NCBI GenBank assembly: GCA_907165065.1
Contig: OU015539.1
Span: 1,612,001 to 1,676,000, forward strand
Reading direction: 5' to 3'
DNA: 64,000 nucleotides
Source of the DNA: Caprimulgus europaeus
Lineage: Eukaryota; Chordata; Aves; Caprimulgiformes; Caprimulgidae
The notes beneath the pieces were generated by a model. The model ran no database searches. It saw nothing but the letters and a program-made list of their open reading frames with translations, and had not been told where the DNA came from. Of the stretch, positions 35,731 to 46,562 are shown in pieces. Positions within the stretch are counted from its first letter, which is position 1; every line of letters begins with the position of its first letter. Made by a program: the position numbers and the translations under genes.

Positions 35731-37249
35731 GGGTCTTTGGACTGGCTCTGAGGGTTGTTTGACCCAGAGGAGCGTGTGAGATTGTGCAGGTGACCAGGAA
35801 AAGAACCTCTTTCCTGTAGGATCTCCCAAGGCTCCCATGCATGTTACCTGCACTGGGGTTACTGGGTGTTTGGGTGAGGAGGACTCTGCTGCATAAAGAC
35901 TTTATTTGGGGATGTTCTACACAGCCTCATCTGTGCTCTACAGAGGTTTCATCTGTTCAGGGCTCGAGCCAGCTCAGCCTCAGGGATGGTGCCCAGTGTG
36001 GATTTCCCACGGTCATTTGGCTGCACAAGAGGCCAGAGAAACTTCTCTCCTTGACCCCACCTGACTTCCCTGGGGAAGAGCTGCTGCTCTTATCTGGTGC
36101 CACAACGCTGCTTTGAGCCAGCTGGTGGATTTGGTGTGAGATAGTGTGGATTAGGAATGAGATCCTGAGTATTCCAGCACCTCCCACAGCAGAGCAGCAG
36201 CTTGTTTGGCATCTGATGGCATGGTCACATCAGGAGCAACCTTATGTCCCTTGACCCAAGTGCTCCACTCAGCTGAACCTCATGTTATCTGGATCAGTGG
36301 CTCTGCCACCCTCGGGGCATGTGCCCACCAGCCTTGGCTGTGGACTGAGGTGTCTGTCCCTGCTCAGTGCTGGGGAGGGAGGAGAAAAAGAGATGAAAAA
36401 ACCTTCCAGCTGTGTCTGAGAAGCTCAGGGGGTGGTGGGGTGGTGGGGAGGGTCCAAGGTGAAGGGAACCACTGAATTGTGTTTTTTTTGTTTGAAGCTG
36501 GACTTTGAAATTCGGCGCTGGAGGGAGCACCAGCCACACCTTCCATGAGTGATGTCCCCCCACCCCCTCTTGGCTCTGGCTCCCCACCAGCCACACGGGC
36601 AGGGAGAGCAGTGTTTACAGAGAGCGTGCCCCGGGGGGATGAGGAGCGGGTGTGATCTGAGGGGAGAGATGAAGGGAGCAGGGAGGGGGGGACACGGGCT
36701 GGGAGGGAGAGAGAGCAGCGCAGGGCAGAGGACATGCTGGGGTGGGGATGGGGTTCCTGTCCCCTGGCAGCAGTTGTAGGTCAAAGTGATGCCTTTTAAC
36801 TTTTTGGGGGTCAGATCTCCAGTATCTCTTGGGGATGACAACCCTGAAATGGTGGATTTGAGCTTGTTGCAGTGAGGGACCAGCGGTTCTTTCTCCTTTT
36901 GGGAGGGGATGAGGTTGGGTGGGTACCTCAGTGCCATCAAATCTTCCCTTTAATTAGGTCTGGGAAGGGAGGGAGCAGCGCTCCTCGGGACAGAGAGCTG
37001 AGCAGTACTGAGAGACAGATGGGCACGCAGCAAAACAAGGTGAGAAGGACACAAACCATCAACACTTTGCTTGATTGGGACACCAAGGTGGGTGAACCAG
37101 CCCTGGCAGAGGCAGTTAGTGACTTGGGCTCAGGGGATGTGGCTTGGGATGAGGAGACAGAGCTGGTGTTCCCCAGGCTGCCTGCTGGGACTGGGATGAG
37201 CACAGCCACGCTAACCCCTGCCTTCCCAGTGCAGAGTGGGAGTAAGAGT

Positions 37250-37345
37250 TCTTAATCCCTGCTGATCTTACTCCTATGATAATACACTGTGTATTAATAT
37301 AGAAATAATCACCATAATCAATATTATCAGTAATAATTTTCACCT
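37250..37345. other. AT-rich block with palindrome, candidate regulatory element
   Basis: A sharply AT-rich stretch stands in GC-rich intergenic DNA. It includes the perfect palindrome TAATACAC-T-GTGTATTA at 37280-37296 and several ATAAT, ATTAAT and AATCA words. No repeat family is recognised and function is unknown. Confidence 0.3.
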
Positions 37346-38170
37346 GGTGATCCTCCCTGCTGGCTGCTGACTACAAACCCCCGGGGAGAGGTGTCACAGT
37401 TTCATTTTGGATGAGTGGCTGTGCAGGAGTTTGCACCTTGAGGGTGGGGAATCCCAGGCAAAGAGCACAGATCTGGGGCAGATCAGCCTCAGGGTCATTT
37501 GCCTTTCAAATCTTCTGCTCATCTTTGGACCCAGCTGTAGGGTCCAACGCTCTCACAGGCAGGAACTTGTTCTCCTGCCAGCTTGGCCTCTTCACAGGTT
37601 CTCTTGCTGGCGTTGACAGTCACTGGTGAAGTGACCCAGAATAGCCTTGGCCTTCTCTTGTTGTTTTATTGTCCCTGAGCAGCTGGAGCTCCAGCTCCCT
37701 CCTGCCACTCCCGTGATTTATTGGCTGTCTCAGAGACGTGTGGGTGCTGCACCATGGGGCTGACGGCACAAGAGTAAGGTTTAACGTGTGGGCAACGTTG
37801 CAGTGAACCATCAGAGATGTTCTGCCAGTAAAACCTGGCTGGGAGCGAGCAGATACTCAACAGGGGAAGCTTTGCCACGTGCTGGTAGGGCTGAGCTTGA
37901 TGCTCAGGTCCTCCACGTGCCTGTGAAGGTCTTCTGACATGTTCTGAAGCTAAAATTGGGCATACAGGGCTGTGTGATGGGAGGTCTGTCCTGATGTCTT
38001 CATGCAGGAGGCTCTTGCTGAGCAGAGGATGATGGACTGAGGGTTGGGGCTTGAGTTCTTAGAAGGAGCATTTAGTTCTGGGGTCTGATCTAACACAGCC
38101 TAACACCTACCCTGGGCCTGACTGGGTTTAAGCCTGGACCAGTGCTCAAGCTTTATGGGAAAAATGGGGT

Positions 38171-38194
38171 TTTTTCCTTCCTTCCTTCCTTCCC
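38171..38194 (+). repeat. (TTCC)n microsatellite
   Basis: About five TTCC units lie in the intergenic region, preceded by a T run. Confidence 0.85.
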
Positions 38195-38841
38195 ACTCAG
38201 CTTGTGCCTGAAAAAGGGGGGAGGCAAATGTGTGAGGAGGAACAAGGGGCGTGGGGTAACAGAGAATAACAATTGTCTTAATGGAAAGAGAGAGAAGAAA
38301 AAAGGGCTGTTGAGCTCTTTCTCTCCATCCCCGAAATAATAGACCTATTACTGTCCCCAAACCTCAGCCCCCCTCCCCTCCCCAGAGAAGAATTGGTCAC
38401 TGCACAGCTGTGGGAGCAAGAAAAATATATTTATATATGGAAGAGAATCTGCCCTTCTGAATTGGTTTGTGGGGATGGACAAAACCTCATTGTGTGCTTT
38501 ATCTGCCCCGAAGAGAATGGTCCCACAGTGTGGGGCTGGCAGGGGCTCTGTGGTTGGTGAACTGTGGTCAGATAACTGTAACTTCATTTAGACACTGCAC
38601 TGGGGTGGGTGGGGGTTGCTCTTTTTTTTTTTGGTTGTTATTTTGTTTGATTTGGAGGCATTATTATTGATTGTGGGCACATCTGGGGAGGAAAACACAA
38701 CTGGCTCGTCCTCCAGGCTCTGGGCTGGAAGGATTTTGTGTGTGTGGGTGGTTTATGGTTGGGGGGGTTGTGCTGGGGGGTTTTTCTGATAGAAAAAAAA
38801 CCTGTCCTGAGTGGGGGAAACACTGGGGCTTGGGAGAGCAG

Positions 38842-39232
38842 GGGTGGAGGTGCTGAAGGTTAAGGAAGCTGGAGCATAACTGTGATGAGTTCATGGCTGA
38901 GGGAACTGGGGGTGTTGAGCCTGGAGAAAAGGAGGCTGAGGGGAGACCTTCTGGCTCTGTCCAAGTCCCTGCAAGGAGGGTGCAGAGAGGTGGGGGTGGG
39001 TCTGTTCAGCCAAGGAGCAAGGGACAGGACAAGAGGAAATGGGCTCCAGTTGTGGCCAGGGCAGTTGAGATGGGATGTGAGGAAGAATTTCTTTGCTGAA
39101 AGGGTTCTGAGGCACTGGAAGGGGTTGCCCAGGGCAGGGGTGGAGTCCCCATCCCTGGAGGGATTGAAGAGTGGTGTAGACACAGTGCTGAGGGACAGGG
39201 GTCAGTGGGGACTGGGCAGTGTTGGGTTCATG
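38842..39232 (+). repeat. CR1 subfamily A fragment lacking its 3' tip
   Basis: It matches 25145-25653 from GGTGGAGGTGCTGAAGG with an internal gap near 38860, and continues through the 3'UTR to GCAGTGTTGGGTTCATG. It then stops about 40 bp short of the usual tip and passes directly into subfamily B sequence. Confidence 0.9.
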
Positions 39233-39770
39233 ACTGCACTGGTGTGGCCTCACCTCCAGCACTGGGGGCAGTTTGGGCACCACGGGATAAAAAGGATCTA
39301 AAGCTGCTGGAGAGTGTCCAGAGGAGGGACACACAATTGGGGAAGGGTTCAGAGGGGAAGGGTGTGAGGAGAGGCTGAAGGCACTTGGGGTGTTCAGCCT
39401 GGAGAAGAGGAGACTGAGAGGAGATCTCCTGGGGTCTGGAACTTCCTCCCAAGGGGCAGAGGAGGGGCAGGCGCTGAGCTCTTCTCTCTGGCCACCAACA
39501 CCAGGAGCAGAGGCCATGGCAGGAAGATGTGGCAGGGGAGGGGGAGGTTGGCCATGGGGAAAAGGTTCTTGAGGCAGAGGGTGGTGGAGCACTGGCACAG
39601 ACTCCCCAGGGAGGTGCTCATGGCCCCAAGGCTGACAAGATTCCAGCAGCATTTGGCCAAGGCCCTCAGGGACATGGAGTGAATGTTGGGACTGTCCTGT
39701 GCAGGGACAGGAGTTGGGCTCCATCATCCTGGTGGGTCCAACTCACAACGTCCGATGCCTCCAGGAGCTC
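39233..39770 (+). repeat. CR1 subfamily B fragment abutting the MYRF promoter
   Basis: It starts in the ORF2 end (ACTGCACTGGTGTGGCCTCA) and runs through GGTGGTGGAGCACTGGCACA to ATCATCCTGGTGGGTCCAAC. It is near-identical to the reverse complement of 30754-31275. The terminal octamer repeat is missing. It ends at the edge of the MYRF CpG island. Confidence 0.92.
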
Positions 39771-39845
39771 AAACGCCTGTTCCCATCTGGGCGATTCGGT
39801 GACTCCGCGACTCCCGGGGAAGCTCCGCGCTGGCGAAGGGGCGGT

Positions 39846-39871
39846 GGGAGGAGGAGGAGGAGGAGGAGGAG
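39846..39871 (+). repeat. (GGA)n microsatellite in MYRF promoter
   Basis: About eight GGA or GAG trinucleotide units lie in the CpG island upstream of the MYRF start. Confidence 0.9.
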
Positions 39872-40141
39872 CGGGGCCGGGACAGCGGAGGGCGGGCGGG
39901 AGGGAGGAGCCCCAAACTCGGGGCCAGCGCTCGGCGGAGGCCGATGGGCAGCGGGCGGCCGGTACCGGCTGCGGGACCCCGCCGGGGCGGCGGCGGCGCG
40001 GAGCGCTGAGGACGGTACCGGGGGTGGAGTGGGGTGGAGGGGACACGGACACGGGGGGGTCTGAGCTGCGGCGCGGAGCGGCCCCCCCCATGCCCCGCTG
40101 CAGGCGCGGAGAGTAACGGGCGGCCGGTGCATGGCAGAGCC

Positions 40142-40187
40142 ATGGAGGTGGTGGACGAGACGGAAGCTCTGCAGCGGTTTTTTGAAG
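40142..40187 (+). CDS. MYRF: MYRF first coding exon (myelin regulatory factor)
   Basis: ATG at 40142 in a strong context (G at -3, G at +4) opens MEVVDETEALQRFFE plus one base (G), then donor GAAG|GTAAGA. This is the exact N terminus and exon-1 phase of mammalian MYRF, whose next residues are GHDINGALEP. MYRF is an ER-anchored trimeric transcription factor that cleaves itself and sends its NDT80-like DNA-binding part to the nucleus to drive myelin genes; it also acts outside the nervous system. Only 46 coding nt lie in this window. I looked for the next exon and did not find it before 64000. Position just downstream of DAGLA on the same strand agrees with mammalian synteny. Confidence 0.95.
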
Positions 40188-40300
40188 GTAAGAGGGATGG
40201 GGGGGTCCTACCATGTCCCAACCTTCTCCCGTGGTGGCTCCGTGTGGCACCTGACCCCAGCTAAAGGCCACCACCTTGTCCAGCACCGGAGTGGCACTGG

Positions 40301-40790
40301 GAATGTGTTCAGAGGAGGACCTGGAGGTGCTGGAGCGTGTCCAGAGAAGGGACCGGAGCTGGGGAAGGGTCTGGAGCACAAGTGTGCTGAGTTCCCGGCT
40401 GAGGGAACTGGGGGTGCTGAGCCTGGAGAAAAGGAGGCTGAGGGGAGACCTTCTGGCTCTGTCCAAGTCCCTTGGAGGAGGGTGGAGAGAGGTGGGGGTG
40501 GCTCTGTTCAACCAAGGACCAAGGGACAGGAGAAGAGGAAATGGGCTCCAGTTGTGGCCAGGGCAGCTGAGATGGGATGTGAGGAAGAATTTCTTTGCTG
40601 AAAGGGTTCTGAGGCATTGGAAGGGGTTGCCCAGGGCAGTGGTGGAGTCCCCATCCCTGAAGGGATTGAAGAGTGGTGTAGACACAGTGCTGAGGGACAG
40701 GGGTCAGTGGGGACTGGTCAGTGTTGGGTTCATGATGGGACTCCAGGAGCTTAAAGGGCTTTTCCAATCTCAGTGATTCTGTGGTTCTGA
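40301..40790 (+). repeat. CR1 LINE 3' fragment, subfamily A, in MYRF intron 1
   Basis: It begins GAATGTGTTCAGAGGAGGAC and ends with a preserved tip, GTGATTCTGTGGTTCTGA. It lies 113 bp downstream of the MYRF exon 1 donor. It is near-identical to 25145-25653. Confidence 0.95.
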
Positions 40791-42747
40791 GACAGTCTGG
40801 TGTCTTGGCAAGGTGCTGTGGCTCACAGCTCTGAGAAGCTCTGGCATCATGAACTGGGTGGTCTTTACCATAAGAGCATCTTGCTGGGCTCTTTCCTTGG
40901 CCCATGCCCAGAATCAGTGAAATTAGGCAAAGTTCAGGTGCTTTCTCTGCAGCTCTGCATTTCCAGGTTGTTGCTGCCTGTTGGACCTTTGCTCCCAACT
41001 GTGCTTTCTTGGTCCATGCAGTTCCTTGGTGCCACAGGAGTGCTGTGCTTGATGGGTTTTCTGTTTGAAGGGAAATCCAAAGCTAGCACAGAAGCTGCCT
41101 GGGAATTCCTAGTGACACACTTTGGCTGCAGAGCATCCATGTGAGGTACCTCTGTTAGGCCAATCCTTTGGTGCACCACGGTGGGTCCCAAGCTGGAGGT
41201 CCTGGCGCACCAAGGGCTGAGGAGTGTGTTGTGTTGCACATTACAGTCTCACTGTCACCACCCCAGTGAGGACTTTGGCGTGGCCCGTGCTGGTACCTGA
41301 CAGTGGCTTTGGCATATGGATTGCAGATGTCACCACAGGGCCAAACTCTTGGCCACCCTCTCTGCTCACCTCAGGTCCAGCAGCTTCTCTACCTGTTCCC
41401 TGAGCCGTGGCTGCTGGGCACTGCAGTCTCACAGCTGTGAGCTTCTCTGGGGAAATCAATCCTCTTTGGTCTCGAAGTTGGCTGATCCTACAGCAGAGGT
41501 GTCCAGCAGCAGACCCCATGTGTCTCAGTCAGTGTCTGTAGGCCAGTGCTGTCCAGCCTGGACCCCTTTGGGCACCATGTGTTTGCAGATCAAAGTCTCC
41601 TTCCCATCAGTGTCAACCAAAGGGAGCTTTTACTGAAACCCCTGGTGAAAAAGTGGCTGCAAAGAGAATTTGGTGTCTCTGTCAAGCAGGGGTGGACCGT
41701 GAGGCTGGGAGGCATTGGGAACCCAGCACCCTTTGTCATCCCTCCCTTGGCTCAGTGCTGCTTCTCCCCGCTCTGGCTTTGTGGGCACGCTTCTCTCTTC
41801 CTTGTTGACTGTGTTGTTGCTTCTCTTTCTCACCCATTGTCTTTGTTTCTCTCTGGTGCTGCGCCCTGCGCCGCGTGCACCTTGTTCTCTGGTGGGCTGG
41901 GTGCCAGGTGGAGGTTTCTGCTGTGTGGGCTTTGCACCTTGGTGTGAACCTCCAGCAGGCAGATGTGCTGGTCAAGGAGGATCAATGAGCCCAACCCTTG
42001 TGTCAACAGGTCCTGTTACCAGTGGCAGAGGTGGGGGTCTGCTGGGGTGGACCCTGGTCCATGGAGAGAGGAGGTTGTGTGCATGAGTCAGCTCTGGAGC
42101 TTGGATTTCCTCTGGAGTCCTCATGCTGTGCTGCAATGGGCTGCCTGTTAGGCTGAGGTGCTCACTCAGGGTTGCCCAGGATGGTTGGGGTGGGAGGACA
42201 ATGTTCCTGCTGTCTCTGGCTGGTGGAAGGACTTAATCTGGGGAGGGAAATGAAGATGCACCGCAAACAGAAGATGCTCCGGGAGTGAACAGAGGCTCAG
42301 GCTGCTTACTGCTCACTTTCCTCTCGCTGGCACCTGTGTGATGCCTCAGCCATGCATCTCCCCTTCTTCAAAGGAAAAAGCATCCCTGTTTGTTCCAGCC
42401 CTGATTCTGGATCCCCAGGAGCACGGGGATTAGTGAGGATGAGCACCCTCACCACGGGGGCTCTGGTTGGGTGCTCCCAGCCTGTGTTCTCCTCAGCCTT
42501 CAAGGACCTTGGTTTCTTTTCAGGGTTGCACATGGACCCATCTCCTAAACCCTGCCCAGTCACCTCCTGTCCTCTGGGCACCGAGCACCTCCCGGTGTCC
42601 AGCACAGCCCTTGCTCAGCACCCTGCCGCTCTCTGCAGCTGGCTGCCTCTGTGTTTGCAGGAGAGGAATTTCTCTCTCTCCCCTCTAGAGCATCTTTTAC
42701 AGGGTGGAAGGTTCCTTTGTCTTGTTCTCTCTTTCTGGGTGTGGTGG

Positions 42748-42818
42748 ATGATCCTGCTTGAGGAGAGGGTTGGACAAGATGACCTCAAGAGGTCCCTGAC
42801 AACCATTCTGGGATTCTT
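42748..42818 (+). repeat. CR1 LINE 3' tip fragment
   Basis: AGAGGGTTGGACAAGATGAC, CTCAAGAGGTCCCTGACAAC and CATTCTGGGATTCT form a classic CR1 3' tip of about 70 bp. A 75-nt pyrimidine tract follows at once. Confidence 0.85.
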
Positions 42819-42902
42819 TTTCTCCTTCTTTCTCTTTCCTCCTCTATCTTTTTATCTTTGCCTTTTTGTTTCCTTCTCTTTTTTTTCCTCTTTCTCTCTT
42901 TT
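42819..42902 (+). repeat. Polypyrimidine tract after CR1 tip
   Basis: Nearly pure T and C follow the CR1 tip to about 42902 (TCTTTTTATCTTTGCC, TTCTCTTTTTTTTCCTC). It may be an expansion seeded by the CR1 tip microsatellite (inference). Confidence 0.75.
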
Positions 42903-43601
42903 GAATTAAAACCATCTTGTCCCTGTCAAAACCAAGAGTGAGGGAAACTGAGGCTGGAGGCTTTTTTAGCCTCTGCTCTTGGCTTACTTGGATAACTTCC
43001 TTTTCCAAACTTCCCTGAGCTCAGGCTGTTGGGTTTTTTTGTGTGGAGCTGTTTCTTTTGGGCAGCAGGACACTTTTGGTGATGTTATTAAAGAATAACA
43101 CAGTGGCAACACAAGGTTTGAGGGTGAGAAGGGAGGAGGAGGAGAAGGTTTTACTGCCAAGGGTCGTTGCTCCGTTCACACGAGGCTCTTCCCCTTCATC
43201 CAGGCTTTGACTGGTCCTGCTGCTCGGGAGGAGCCTGTGGCCAAATGGATCCTCTGTTATTTGGAAGTGAAAATGAGTGCCTCAAACTGCCAGCTTGGAG
43301 CCCAGAGTCAGATGTGCCCTGGAACCTCTGGCCTGGAGATTTAATGCTTTCTGGCTGTGTAATACAGCAGTGAACAATAAATCTGTTCGAATTTATTAAT
43401 TTACAGGAATAAATTCATTAGTAGAGCTGATTCCTCGCTACCCCATCGCTTTTTTCAGAGGGTCTTTGCTCTGATTCCCTTCCAGAGGGGCACACAGCCT
43501 CCAACCTGATTTTTCTCTTACAAGGAACTATTTTCCTCTTCTCACACATCATCAACCTCTTGCCAAGCGGAGGTTTTATGCTGAAGGAATTTCTTCCTGT
43601 A

Positions 43602-43645
43602 CACTGCAAATAATTTGGGAATTCACTGCAAATAATTTGGGAATT
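43602..43645 (+). repeat. 22-bp tandem duplication
   Basis: The unit CACTGCAAATAATTTGGGAA plus TT occurs twice, perfectly and head to tail, at 43602-43623 and 43624-43645. The identity of the two copies suggests a recent duplication. Confidence 0.9.
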
Positions 43646-44099
43646 CCTTTTCCTTTGGCTCTGAGTTGTGCAGGACCTGAGCCTGCTCTGAGCCATCCCA
43701 GTGTTTTGAGGAGTAATCCCGTTGTGCTTGTGTAGCCCTCGCTGGTTCAAAGGGTCCCACCAGGATTCACTGAGCTCTTCCTGCAGCCTTGTGGGCAGTG
43801 GGGGCTGTGCTGGCTGGGCTGTGGAAGAGAGTTGGTGTCTGTGCTCATTCCAAATCCAGACATTTGTCTCCTTCCAGCACCAGCGTGGCAGGTCCCATGG
43901 CAGAGCCAGGCTTGGTTTGGGGAGCGGCTGCTCCCAAGGTCTCAGCTCTGTCTCTGCTGCAAGAGATGGACCTTTATTTTCAGAAAGAGGACTCTCAGTG
44001 TTTGCTCAGGCAGGATATCTTCATTATTCCCCTGGAATGGAGTCGTCTGCTCTGTGAGAGTGAGATCTGGGATGTGTGAGGAGGGAGAAGGAGAAGAAT

Positions 44100-44568
44100 T
44101 GGTGCTGGAGTGTGTCCAGAGAAGGGACCGGAGCTGGGGAAGGGTCTGGAGCACAAGGGTGCTGAGTTCCCGGCTGAGGGAACTGGGGGTGTTGAGCCTG
44201 GAGAAAAGGAGGCTGAGGGGAGACCTTCTGGCTCTGTCCAAGTCCCTGCAAGGAGGGTGCAGAGAGGTGGGGGTGGGTCTGTTCAACCAGGGACCAAGGG
44301 ACAGGACAAGAGGAAATGGGCTCCAGTTGTGGCCAGGGCAGTTGAGATGGGATGTGAGGAAGAATTTCTTTGCTGAAAGGGTTCTGAGGCACTGGAAGGG
44401 GTTGCCCAGGGCAGTGGTGGAGTCCCCATCCCTGGAGGGATTGAAGAGTCGTGTAGACACAGTGCTGAGGGACATGGGTCAGTGGGGGACTGGGCAGTGT
44501 TGGGGTCGTGATGGGACTCAATGAGCTCAAAGGGCTTTTCCCATCCAGGCAATTCTGGGATTCTGTGA
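44100..44568 (+). repeat. CR1 LINE 3' fragment, subfamily A
   Basis: It runs from GTGCTGGAGTGTGTCCAGAG to a well-preserved tip, AATTCTGGGATTCTGTGA. It has very high similarity to 25145-25653 and 40301-40790. Confidence 0.95.
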
Positions 44569-45009
44569 ATTGTGTGAAAAGTTCAGGGCTTTGTTCTGGT
44601 GTTTGGGAAGGGACTGGGGAAAAGCCTTCAAGATCTCTGAGAGCTGAGATGGATCGGGCATCTCCACACCCTCGTGGGGAGCAGGTTGAAGATGCTGTGA
44701 GCGCGAGTCTGGCTGGCAGGATGGTCTCAGAGTCTCCTTGAGGTTGGCTCCTGCATTAGGAAGATCTGTTTTGTGTTATCCCAGCTGGTAAACGTGTTTG
44801 GTGGTGCCCAGGACCATCCTGCTGAGCAGAACGTGGGCAGCCAGCTGGGAAAGCTTGGAGGCAGAGCGCGTGGGACGCTGAGGGCGCTGGCAGAGCAGGT
44901 AAAGGAGCTCACTTTGGTCTTTCCATAGTGTTGGGAGTGTTTACCCAGAGCATTTGTGTTCTGTATCAAAGGCAAAGGAGGGAGTTGCAAGCGTCTGACC
45001 CTTGGCTGG

Positions 45010-45255
45010 CATCCTGCTCGAAACCTTCCCTTCCTCCCGCCTGCCGCGCGCAGGGGAACGCTTACGCCAGAGCTCAGCTATTCGGGATCCCGCTCTCTCT
45101 CGGCTCGTGTGTGAGATAAGAGCTTGTGAAGGAATGTCTGGGGGGGAAGGATGTGCAGAGCAGGGCTGGGGGGGGCAGGGGAGCGGGCGGTCCGGCCCGT
45201 GGCTGAGCCGGGATAGGGCGAGGAACGGAGAAGGAACGGCGAGCGCTGGGGGTGG
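45010..45255. promoter_or_regulatory. Internal CpG-rich cluster in MYRF intron 1
   Basis: Roughly 20 CpG dinucleotides occur in 250 bp (CTGCCGCGCGCAGGGGAACG, GAGCGGGCGGTCCGGCCCGT, GGAACGGCGAGCGC), well above the surrounding intron and outside any CR1. It could be an alternative promoter or an enhancer. No exon can be assigned. Confidence 0.35.
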
Positions 45256-45473
45256 AGGGTCTGGGGGTGGGAAAGACAAGAGTTGGTTGCATAGAAAGGG
45301 CTGGGTTTCAATATTTCACTGAGCTGGAGGGCTTGGAAGTGTCTGTTTGTGTCTGTCTGTGTGTGGATGGGGGCTGGGGGTGTTGTGCTGCTGGGGGGTC
45401 ACAGCAGCCTCCGAGCTGGGAGTGAGCAGGCAGCGAGCACGTCTGTGCTCGGGAGTGTTTCCCCTGTAGGAGA

Positions 45474-45728
45474 ACATGAGGGGCACAGAGGCCTTTGTAG
45501 GCATCATGGACTATCAAAGTGGAGGAAGATGGCCTCAGTGAATCATCAAAGAACCCCAGACTGGTTTGGGTTGGGAGGGATCTCAAAGCTCATCCAGTCC
45601 CACCCCCCCTGCCAGCAGCAGGGACACCTTCCACTAGACCAGGTTGCTCAAAGCCTCATCCAACCTGGCCCAGAACACTTCCAGGGAGGAGCAGCCACAG
45701 CTTCTCTGGCCAACCTGGGCCAGGGTCT
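45474..45728 (-). repeat. CR1 subfamily C fragment plus shared 3' flank
   Basis: 45548-45728 is the reverse complement of subfamily C 3' sequence (CCAGACTGGTTTGGGTTGGG to AACCTGGGCCAGGGTCT). Beyond its tip, 45474-45547 is the reverse complement of 34649-34722 with only a few differences. Confidence 0.88.
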
Positions 45729-46562
45729 ATGAAGAAATAGGAAATGCTGGAGCTGAAGCAGAAAACTGAAACCAGAGCTCCTGGGTTTGCCTCTTGCACC
45801 GTGCTGTGTCCTAAGGGCTGGGTCTCGCTGGGCTCTGTGTCTGCAGGAGTTGGTGGTGGATGGGAAGGAATGGAGAAGGTCTTCACTGGTAAAACATTCA
45901 CTGATGTAAAATGGAAACCATGAGCTTAAATAAAATGGAATAATGGTTAATGAACCATTTCAGAGCTGGCCAGCACCTCATGGTGGGGTGAAGTACCCGT
46001 GAGCTGTAAGGGCTCTGGCAGTGCTGGTGAGTTACAGCTTGCTGAGGTTCACTGAGCTATGGGGTCAGTTTTGGTTTCTACCAGGCAGAAGGGTGGAAGA
46101 TCACAAAAAAAGAGTCACAGAGAAGCAAGGGACTGCTTTGGAGTCTTTCCTGGCTCCCTAGGAGTGCAGAGGGGAGACTGGCGGTGTCTTGAGGCTGGAA
46201 ATTCTGGGAGCAGAAAGGGCAGGAGGACACTAGAGCCAGGGTTGTGATGTCTGTCGTGGTGCTGGCTGGCAGCAGAAGCCACAAACCAGGACAACTGACT
46301 CCATGTACATTTTTAGGCACATAACAATGCACCTACAGCAGATCAGAGCATCTGGTTCCTTGGAATTATATGAAAGAATGTGGGGGGGGTTTGGGGGAGC
46401 TGGGCTTTATGCTCTGCCCCCCCAAAAATGCATCTTCAAGCTCTGGTGCTGAGCTGGAGTGAAGCTTTCATGGAGCTGTTAGATGTGGCAGGGGTCAGGG
46501 CAGAGGGAAGGACTGGCTGGGAGAATCCCAGGCTCCCTGTGAAAGCACAGGGTGGTTTTTGC

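Larger units (their letters stand above)
24506..39770. other. DAGLA-MYRF intergenic region
   Basis: About 15 kb lie between the presumed DAGLA 3' end and the MYRF promoter island. CR1 fragments fill part of it (25145-25653, 27562-27816, 30754-31275, 34288-34650, 35340-35730, 38842-39770). No protein gene is recognised; the longest open frames are CR1 translations. AT-rich blocks near 30290-30480, 37250-37345 and 38400-38450 stand out from the GC-rich surroundings. Confidence 0.7.
39775..40190 (+). promoter_or_regulatory. MYRF: CpG-island promoter of MYRF
   Basis: Dense CpG (GCGGCGGCGGCGCGGAGCGC, GGGCGGGCGG) with a GC-box-like GGGGCGGTGGG near 39838 and a (GGA)n run at 39846-39871. There is no TATA box. 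It covers the 5'UTR and first coding exon of MYRF. A 5'UTR intron between about 40015 (GACG|GTACC) and 40104 (CCGCTGCAG|GCGC) is possible but unproven. Confidence 0.8.

Noticed and set aside
35442-35762. Recurrent predicted peptide with the words [20 protein letters not shown] on many strands and positions
   Set aside because: These frames are translations of CR1 subfamily A sequence, often antisense. They recur because the repeat recurs, are not in the LINE's own coding part, and are broken at random points.
40131-40601. 156-residue open frame overlapping the MYRF start
   Set aside because: It begins at the upstream ATG, ignores the MYRF exon 1 donor, and runs into CR1 sequence. It is kept only as an upstream-ATG observation.
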